Assembly: GCF_033473495.1 (NCBI RefSeq)
Contig: NC_088936.1
Coordinates: forward strand, 2,728,001 to 2,792,000
Length of the DNA stretch: 64,000 nt
Source of the DNA: Cercospora beticola
Lineage: Eukaryota > Ascomycota > Dothideomycetes > Mycosphaerellales > Mycosphaerellaceae
Direction of reading: 5' to 3'
Shown: piece by piece, positions 56,214 to 64,000 of the stretch
Position numbering within the stretch: position 1 is the stretch's first letter
Layout of the letters: every line of letters begins with the position of its first letter
Made by a program: the position numbers and the translations under genes
Notes under the pieces: model-generated
The model's database searches: none
Told to the model about the DNA's origin: nothing
Seen by the model: the letters and a program-made list of their open reading frames with translations, nothing else

Positions 56214-57274
56214 CCGTCAGCCGTGTAACGACGAACAAGGAAGTCGACAGTATTGGTCCCAATTTCCAAGATGCCTTCTCCGCTCGTGTGCGTGCGCCTT
56301 GGGACCTGGGTACGTACCAGGTGTCACGAGAGTCACACGGCCACGGCGGGAGTGTGCATTAGCTCTCATCTCTTCACCAACAAAACCACCGACCGACCTG
56401 CGACGCTCCTTACCCTCACGACCGGTTGACGACGGCTTACGACCTAAGACTTATCACCTCAGGGTAACCTAGCAAGCAGGATTCTAGACTCCACAGCATA
56501 TCTTCCTCTCCATATGGGATACTCTTTGATCTAATACAGTGCATGGAGCCCAGCGTTTGCCGCACGCAGTCACACTTGCGACGATTGGTCATTGCGAGAG
56601 CGACCGCTTGCTATTGGCCGGCTCACGTTGGGCTCACGAGCATTTTGATTTGAACGCGCATCAGATTGTAGCATTTAGCGATGGCGATGGGGATGTGCCG
56701 CGGGGCATACGGGTAGTGGCATGAAGACGACAGACAGGTATCAGGGCCTGCAGTGAGTTTGGAACTTTTCGGTATTGATTGTCTTGTATTCCGCCACACT
56801 ATGGCGATGAAGTATTCAAAAGTATAGCTAGATTGCAAGACTTAATCACAACCACACTCATTCGGCGAGTTGCATGCGAATGCACTTGCACTCTTGGCAG
56901 CTGTCTGTCCTCGTTCCGCGAACACGCTACCCTTTCCTCTGCGATACGTGGATGCCCGAGAATATGATACACTCGTAGAGTCCGGTGTCAATGACTCCGC
57001 GTCTAAGACTCACTGTAGAATGTTCTTGACTCATTCGCCACTCGAAAGTGCGAAGCGTGTGTGGTAGAAAGTGGCGAGTCACGTGCCGAGAGCAGAAGTG
57101 CCAAGCACACCACTAGCGTATTTTCATCGCTCACACAAATTCAGATCGCCTCCGCACCGCCCTTGACAAGCACATCGCTGCGCACGACACCAGTCCATCG
57201 CCAATACACGAACCACCAAGCGGACGCATCATCCCGATACCAAAGGACAATACTATCGCGCAAATACCGCCAAC
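56214..57274. other. intergenic, promoter of RPS27
   Basis: About 1 kb with no supported coding sequence. It should hold the 3' end of the OTU transcript and the promoter and short leader of the ribosomal protein gene. Confidence 0.4.
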
Positions 57275-57751
57275 ATGGTAGGTCGAACACCTGTGGAGGA
57301 CGAGTGGCGAACGCACCCGAGCTCGAAGCACACGACAGCCGAAATGGTCGGCAACGGGCACGTAAAGAGGTGGATATGCATTGGGTCGTTGTCAATGGAA
57401 GGGAAATAGGACAATGAAGCATGCGGAGGCTGACACGGTCACCCACAGGTTCTCGCAGTCGATCTTCTGAACCCAACCCCTCAGGCTGAGGCCCGCAAGC
57501 ACAAGCTGAAGGTACATTATCACCACTCTCTGCGCCTGCACCATCGCAGCCACTAACCCGCCCTTCAGACTCTTGTCCCAGGCCCACGCTCATTCTTCAT
57601 GGACGTCAAGTGCCCTGGCTGCTTCACCATCACCACCGTCTTTTCGCACGCACAAACCGTCGTTGTCTGCGCCGGCTGCTCGCAGGTCCTCTGCCAACCA
57701 ACTGGTGGCAAGGCCCGTCTTACCGAGGGCTGCTCTTTCCGGAGAAAGTAG
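57275..57751 (+). CDS. RPS27: 40S ribosomal protein S27 (eS27)
   Basis: 82-aa small-subunit ribosomal protein, exactly the family length. Exons 57275-57277, 57449-57511 and 57569-57751. The first coding exon is only the ATG, followed at once by a 171-nt GTAGGT intron. Exon 2 encodes [21 protein letters not shown], and exon 3 [20 protein letters not shown] through to [19 protein letters not shown]. The C4 zinc finger (CPGC...CAGC, with an extra Cys in [10 protein letters not shown]) is intact. An early, long first intron is common in fungal ribosomal protein genes. Confidence 0.97.
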
Positions 57752-59146
57752 ACGATACGTTACACCGACCATGATGACCGCGATGGAATGAGGACGAGTG
57801 AGGGGCTGCAAAACGAATATTTGTGCGATGAAGGAGAGATGGATGAATCTCATCGAGGATACCTCATTTTTGGGACAGGCTGAGTGTAGTTGTAGCTACA
57901 CTTAGCGAGTAACAAGAAACACACCACAAAAAGCAGAGCGGCCCGCGCCCGAGTTCTACCCAGAGACCATCATTCCACCGAATCAACCTTTCCGACCATC
58001 CTGGAACATACACCTGTTTGATATGCGTACGACTATGGCTGCCGTTGGACGTGGGAAAGGCGTTTCTTCTTACCTGTTTTTTCATCTGGAGTTGCCAAAA
58101 AGCGAAAGCATCCGAAGATGAGACGCATGTTCTCACAGCGAGTCTCAAGGCGAGGACCTAGACAGGCATGTGCATCGAGGAAGTCCTACCTTTGCTGTAG
58201 CAGCACGGGAGTTTTTCTGCAACAGTAACAAATGGGACAGCGAAAAAGACATTCAAATCACCTCACTGTGCTGACGACCCCTCATATTGTATGACGCCTT
58301 GTGTGATGATGTCACGTGCTCATGGCCTCGGTTGCCCCCAGCGATGGTGACCATATACATTTATTCGCTGATATAACACGCCGTTATCCAGTTATTCACA
58401 GCAGTCAAATATTCGCACCTCCCTCCTCGGCTGAACATCCTCACTGACAAGAAGCGAGGTAACAGACCAGCCTTCGATCGCGACTCAGGTCTGAAGTGGA
58501 GCTATACAGCCTTGCTCTTCATGGGACCGCAAACCACAATGCCAGAGACCGAGATAAGCAGAACTCGAAATGTTATTCTCCCGGGCGGTCGGGATGATAT
58601 ATGCAATCTAGTCGTGCACCTAGACTGCACATCGTCTGACGAAGAACAGAAGCTCGACTTAGCTATGTCAGCAAGACGGGCACAGATTTCTGGCATGGCT
58701 GGAACTGCGCTTTCATTCAACGGGAGGCATACCTTGGACCATGTGACGTGAAGCAGTCCAATATGTGATACTATACAGCGAAATCAACATGATTGGAAGT
58801 AAGTGTTTACACTCATCGTTTCGCTGCTAGACTTTGCAACACCTCAGGCACCATGTCCCAGGCATGCACAGAAGGAGCAGGAGCGGAGCAGAGCCACGAT
58901 CAATCTAGCATCGTGAGCGCAGTGAACAGTGCGAAACGAGATGATGTTGCTGCATGTTCTTCTCTCATTGACTTCGTAAGGATCGTGACGCGGAAACTGA
59001 AAATCCGCTCCCATGTTCCCGTGCTTGCGATCGCGCATCATAGCCTCAGTCCACGTTCAGCTCTTCTCAAGGAAGCAAAGAGCCAAGAACAAAGTCCCAC
59101 GCGAAATGTTCACGCCGTATCATACCGCGACCTCCAAATCCGATCT
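57752..59146. other. intergenic between convergent RPS27 and DCAF11-like genes
   Basis: About 1.4 kb without a supported gene. Short opposing frames at 58502-58751 overlap each other and have no motif. Confidence 0.4.
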
Positions 59147-61466
59147 TCAATCATCGTCATCCCCACCGAACAATGCCCCTAGTCCCATTCGATCCCTTAA
59201 TCTAGTCCTCCTCGCCTCCCTAGCCGAACCATTCGTACTGCCATAGTACCTCTGATCATGCACCAGTTGTGCCGTGACCCGACTGCCCATCGGCGCGTTT
59301 CCCAGAGTCTCCGCCTTGTCGTACGCCTCTCCAGTCTGCAACTCCGTCTCATCCTCAGGAGCACACTCATCGGTATCTTGCCCATCGTTCCACGAGTGCA
59401 CAGTACATGTTCCCAGGCCATGATCCCACCCATTCCAACTCGTGGCCGCGATCACGGGTGCTGAAGGGTGCCAACTGGCGTCGCGTACAATGGTCTTCCA
59501 CACGCCGCCTTGACCGTAGTAATCGAATCGGTCAACGAATCGTTCGTCGCTGACGGGCCGGGAGTTCTTCGTCGCGGCGAGGACATTGATGGTTCCGGCT
59601 GTGGTGCCGTCGAGGTTCCAGACATAGATCTTGCCATCGTGAGAGCCGCTGTAGATGTAGCGGCCGTCAGTCGAGGAGGCGGGTGAGAAGTGGCAGCGGA
59701 TCAGAGTCTTGAGCACGCGATGACCTCGGAATGTTACTAGTGAGCAGTCGTAGGGGTGCGGTGTGTGGTCGTCAGTGTCGTAAGGTGAAAAGCGGTAGTC
59801 AAAGTTGGTTGTGTAGTCCTGTAGGAGTCAGCAGGCTGCACATCATGTTTTGTCGGAATCGTCAAATCTGCTCACCTGTGGATTCACTCGCTCGCCAACG
59901 TCCGTCGAAACCATCTTCCTCAGATCCCACAGCTTACAAGTCTGATCCTTGCCGTTCGAGATAACATATCTCCCATCACCTTTGCTGTCGATATATGTAA
60001 TACCTTCCGTGTGACCCAAGAACATACCCGCCGGTCTCATACTTGCCAATGATCTCCGGTCCCAGACTTTCAGGGTGGTGTCATCAGACCCAGAGTACAA
60101 GATATGCGGACTCATCTTGTCACCGAAGCACACCGCATTCACGTCGTCCTGATGACCAGGTATTCGCAAGATGCTCCGGCGCGCTTCCAGATCGTAGACG
60201 TACACTGACTGATCCGACGTCCCTGCCACAATTTCACTGCCATCTCCACTGAATCGCAGCGACCAAATTCCGAAATGGCCACGATGCCTCCCATAACCAG
60301 GGCCTCCGGCACCACTCCCCAGATCTGAGAAGTCCAGCAACTGAGGCTCAGATTGATCTCCCTGCTCCGTCCTGGCTAAGCAGATTTGACTTCGAATACT
60401 GCTATACGCCAACAGCTTGTTGTCTGGACTCAAACTGGCATCTGTGATCGTCCACTGGCCTCCGTAATAGTGTACCGTCTTGTAGTACTTCCAGTCATAC
60501 GGATTCGAAGTGTCATACATGCGCACCTTGAAATCCTGCCCGCAAGCAAAGAAGAAACTTCCATCTTCAGAGAACTGGCCGGAGTAACAGCGCGCATTCA
60601 AGTTAATGATCAAGTCCGCCTTCGAGCCCGGAATGAGGTCTTGCGATGCAAGATTGGAGAGGACCTTGGCGCGACCGCGGTTTTCGACTCCAAGTTCGCG
60701 ATCCAGCATTCGATAGGCGAGTTTGCGTTTGTGGCGACGAACGTCTTGGTTGAGAGGAAGGCCGCAAGATGTATGCCGACAGCGGTCGTTGTTGCCGAAT
60801 GTACCGCTTTGCATCAATTTTGCGCCTTCTTCCGAGGGAATAGGTGGATAGCGGTCGCCGACTACAGCTCTGCGAGCTGGTCTTCGTCTTCGTGCGCCGT
60901 ATGGACTGTACTCATCGTCGTCTTCGTCATCATCATCGAGCATAACGTGTCGTCCCGCGCCTTGTGACCTTGTCGTGATGCCGCTGTGCTGGAATATCCC
61001 ACGTAGCCCAGCATGGCTCAGTAATTGTAACAGCTGGGCCTGTGTCATATTGATCGTGCGTGTCTGTCTCGCTGGGGCTGGCTGCGGTGTTTGTGAACCC
61101 TCGGCTCCTTCACCTGCATCCTCATCTTCCTCTCCATCGTCACCGCCTTCCTCTTCCTCGTCTACCGCGAACGAGATCTCTTCACCATCTTCATCTAGCA
61201 AGGTACCCTCCTCCGCATCGAAGTAGATCGTCTGGCCGCCCTCCACATCGTCCTCGTCATCGGCTGAAGGTGTGGGTTCGTCACTTGCAAGCTAGAACGA
61301 ATATCAGTCTTCTGCGTTGTGCAACTTGACCATTTTGGCTTCATATGTCCATTGGCCACCCAATCGCAATCGGTATATCTACCTCGTAATCCATGTCGTC
61401 ATCCACATCTTCCGACTGCGTCTCCCACGACTCTGCTGGCGAGAAGGCGTCTCTTGAAGTTGACAT
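59147..61466 (-). CDS. WD40-repeat protein of the DCAF11/LEC14B type
   Basis: 723-aa nuclear WD40 protein; relatives are substrate receptors of CUL4-DDB1 ubiquitin ligases. Exons 61466-61383, 61291-59876 and 59818-59147 join in phase 0. The first exon reads MSTSRDAFSPAESWETQSED. An acidic N-terminal region (EEEEGGDDGEEDEDAGEG) precedes a short conserved block (NMTQAQLLQLLSHAG) and a basic stretch. The WD repeats show CYSGQFSEDGSFFFACGQDF, GHFGIWSLRFSGDGSEIVAG, GHQDDVNAVCFGDK...LYSGSDDTTLKVWDRR, GHTEGITYIDSKGDGRYVIS and KLWDLRKM, RCHFSPASSTDGRYIYSGSH and DASWHPSAPVIAATSW. VWDRR and LWDLR end in the DxR-type dipeptide that docks DDB1. The C-terminal RLRDRMGLGALFGGDDDD tail is acidic. Confidence 0.9.
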
Positions 61467-62192
61467 GGTCGCGGCCCCGGTTCACTACAGGTGCAGAGAA
61501 TGGTTAGCAGCTGCCCAAGAAGCGTGAGTCCTATGTGCGATGCGGCGAGAAGGCGATGTTGCTCGAGCTACTACGGCTAACTAGCGTTCGGACTTAACGA
61601 TGCTTTTGCCGAAAGCTGAGGTCAGGATCATTCTCCCACCTCACTCTGTGAATCTCATTGCGTTCTGCCATCCTGTGATCTTCTGTGTGGACTTCTGGCC
61701 GAGATCGAACATCATATCAAAAAGTACTCATATCTGCGGGACTCAATCAGGCCGGACATCAAGACTGGCACTCATGTTCGTTCGCAAACAAGCCATTTGC
61801 AGGCCACGTGAAGCACGTCAGCATCCGCTCCGATCACTAAACAACGCCTGTTCCAAGCGCCGGCTTGGTCATTGAACAGCCCTCATTCCAATCGCAACAA
61901 TATTTGTCTCCATGCAATCGTGATGGAACCCGATGTGAAATGTCACAGATAAATGCCAAGCACTTCTTTGTTTCACGCAATGAAAAGGGAAAGGACGAAT
62001 GGAGAAAGGCAGCACTTGGAGCTCGATGTCTCAAGGTCAAGATGAGGGGACCAGGCCATTTTGCTCCAATACACGGCAATTCTTGTTCAAAGTCCCTTCA
62101 TCCTGCTCCCCGTGACTTCGTACACTCTCTAGCAGCCAGCCGAACCGAGTCATATTTATGGTTCCGCCTGATCAACAGAGCAAGGCCATGCC
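61467..62192. other. intergenic, promoter of the DCAF11-like gene
   Basis: About 0.7 kb between the start of the WD40 gene and the 3' end of APC5. No gene seen. Confidence 0.4.
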
Positions 62193-64000
62193 TCACGAAT
62201 GGCTCACAGTCTCATCCCACTCCGCTCTCATCCGAGCTAGGCTGTCAAACATCTTTTCTGCCAATGTTCGTGCCGTCTCATCGCCACTCCACTCCGCGAG
62301 CCTCATCTTCATAACCAAACATTCCATCTGCGAATCCACAGCCTGCAGTCCCTCAAAGACTTCCCTTCCACGTTCGATACACTCCTCCGCCCTCCTCATC
62401 AATCGTTTTTGCTCGTTTTTAATCGCTGTCTTTGCCGAAGCGGAAGGCTCTGCTTCACTGATATCTCCATCATGCAACCGCTCAAGCCTCTCTCCACTCA
62501 TCGCCATGCCGCCCGATGCCGTCCTTCCCTCCTGACACCTCCCCGCTGATCCCACGCAACTCTCTCCCAACGCAACCCACATCCTCGCCACGAGCGCCGC
62601 ATCCCCACCCTCCAGCGCCAACGGCAGACTCGCTTCGTACAGTCTCCTTGCGGCAGCAACCTCCGAGACCTCGATGAGAATCCTACCCAGCACACAGAGC
62701 CCTTCTAGCATCACGGGCACAAGGAGGTGGCGCTCGGCTGTGGCTGTGGCTCGAAGGCAAAGACTAAACCCTTTGGACGCTCGTCCTGCGAGAGCGAAGA
62801 TTCGGGCCTTCTGGACGAGATAATGGAGGCGATGGGCAAGGTTGGAGTTGTCGTGTTGTTTGTCAGATGCAGATGTAGAGCGACTGGAGGCCAGATGGGA
62901 AGCCACCTTCTCCATTGCAGTGGGATAGTCTCTTCGCGAGACATGGTATTCGATTTCGAGAGTGTAGAATTCGTTGCAGAGTTCGGGATCTGCGGACGAG
63001 AGCAAGGGTCGGAGTTGATTGAGGTAGTACGATGATGGTTCGTGGGTTCCACTGGAGCAGGTGGAAGTTAGAGGGGTCATGCAGTTCAAATCCTCAAGAC
63101 ATACCGGTGAATCGACTGCCGAAGATGTATCAGTGCTGAGAAGGTTGTCAATCGTGTTTCGGCCTTCAGAATTCCCCTGACTGTGCTGGAGATGGAGGCG
63201 AGTTGCTCAAGAGCTTCTGAGTAATGACCATGGTGGGCCTTGAGTAATGCTGAGCGACAGGTCGAGCGTACGCGGTCGTTCACTGGACAGTGTGGCTGGT
63301 GTACGGTGTTGCCGAGCTCGTACTGTCGATTACCCAGGTGCGATTGACCTTGTTAATGTCAGCATTTACTTTGCCATAGTGATGAAAGTGGCTTGCATAC
63401 CTAAGCGATCGAGACACGAGCCGTAGAACAGGGACGCAGCTGGAGCGAGCGATCTTAGATCGTGTTGAACACTGAGGTAGAGCGCCTGGAGAGCATGCTC
63501 TTGTGCTTTGTTGGCGTTGCCGCCATTTGAGAGCTCCAGTCGGCCTTCCTCAAGGAGAGTGCTACTCAATAGCAGCCAGTTTTTGCTGTCTCGGGCTTTG
63601 GTTTTGAGAAAGGCAATCTCATCATTCTCGCCTCCTCCGACAACGCCCGCGATAGAAGCATATGCTCCTACACCTTTGCCAGGATGGGCATGACGAAGAT
63701 ATAGCAGCCATGAGAGGGCGAAATTCAGACACGCGGAGTCCTGGTTCTCTCGTGCTGTAGCTCGTTAGCTCCTACTCTTCTACATAGAGAAACTTGAAGA
63801 GGCCTACCTGTCGCAATGCACTCATTCATGGCGTCTACGCTCTCATCCCAGCACTCGAATTCAGCATGCAATACACTCAGGTGAAGTAGTGCATACTGGT
63901 AGTAGACTCTCAAGTTCACGTTGTCCCCTGCTCCACTGCTACTCCTCGCTGCAAGACTGTAATCGAAGTAGCGATGCAGACTCTCCAATGCCATGGTGTA
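62193..64000 (-). CDS. APC5: anaphase-promoting complex subunit 5 (3' part, truncated by window end)
   Basis: C-terminal ~548 residues of APC5, a TPR-type scaffold subunit of the APC/C ubiquitin ligase that drives mitotic exit. Visible exons run from the window end to 63808, then 63754-63401, 63348-63105 and 63051-62193. Junctions are in phase with GTAGGC, GTATGC and GTATGT donors. Family signatures: SLHRYFDYSLAAR, YYQYALLHLSVLHAEFECWD, ESVDAMNECIATA, RENQDSACLNFALSWLLYL and ALQALYLSVQHDLRSLAPAA. Further TPR-like repeats follow, with RSALLKAHHGHYSEALEQLA and KARIFALAGRASKGFSLCLR. The apparent Met near 63994 is internal; the N terminus lies outside the window. Confidence 0.9.

Noticed and set aside
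1..64000. CRISPR arrays, bacterial operons, rRNA or tRNA genes
   Set aside because: The window is clearly fungal nuclear DNA. I saw no regularly spaced repeats of CRISPR type, and no T-loop/acceptor pattern convincing enough to call a tRNA by eye; a tRNAscan-SE run would settle the latter.

Overview
The window is nuclear DNA from a filamentous ascomycete (Pezizomycotina, most likely Dothideomycetes). The evidence is many short introns (about 46-60 nt is typical) with GTRNGT donors, CTAAC/CTGAC-like branch points and CAG/TAG acceptors, together with fungus-specific families: a CFEM/Pth11-type receptor, AzgA purine permease, Rho3, an ascomycete-type laccase and an OPT transporter. There are no operons; genes sit on both strands. 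Gene models below were built by hand-splicing and checking that the reading frame closes.

Layout. 0.5-6.3 kb: a secreted berberine-bridge-type FAD oxidase (+), a laccase-like multicopper oxidase (-) with an in-frame TAA, and a cysteine-containing coiled-coil ORF that needs a frameshift. 7.9-9.9 kb: a spliced gene of unknown function (-) with a degenerate minisatellite in its 5' leader. 9.9-15.1 kb: a gene-poor stretch. 15.1-20 kb: an AzgA-type purine permease and a CFEM/7TM receptor (+). 20.2-24.7 kb: a low-complexity protein with an HPD (J-domain-like) tail (-), again with tandem repeats in its leader, a UFL1-like winged-helix protein (-) and divergent mitochondrial ribosomal protein uS14m (+). 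25.2-34.7 kb: two tandem F-box paralogues, a probable mitochondrial protein, an ACC-deaminase-like enzyme (+) and a large secreted DUF5695-like protein (-). Three of these genes carry exactly one extra base in a G/C run. 34.7-38.7 kb: gene-poor, with a 425-bp AT-rich element bounded by 46-bp perfect inverted repeats. 38.7-44.1 kb: an OPT transporter and a small secreted cysteine-rich protein (+). 45.2-64 kb: a conserved housekeeping block with Rho3 (-), CWC25 (-), COP9 subunit 2 (+), an OTU deubiquitinase (+), ribosomal protein S27 (+), a DCAF11-like WD40 protein (-) and the 3' part of APC5 (-, running off the window end).

How they relate. There is no biosynthetic cluster. Several genes belong to ubiquitin-type regulation (two F-box proteins, CSN2, OTU protease, DCAF11-like, APC5 and possibly UFL1-like), but they are scattered and probably independent. 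The secreted oxidases, DUF5695-like protein, small secreted protein, transporters and Pth11-like receptor fit a plant- or litter-associated life style. I found no compelling new multi-gene system. The most unusual items are the UFL1-like protein, the inverted-repeat element, the leader minisatellites and the cluster of single-base frame disruptions.
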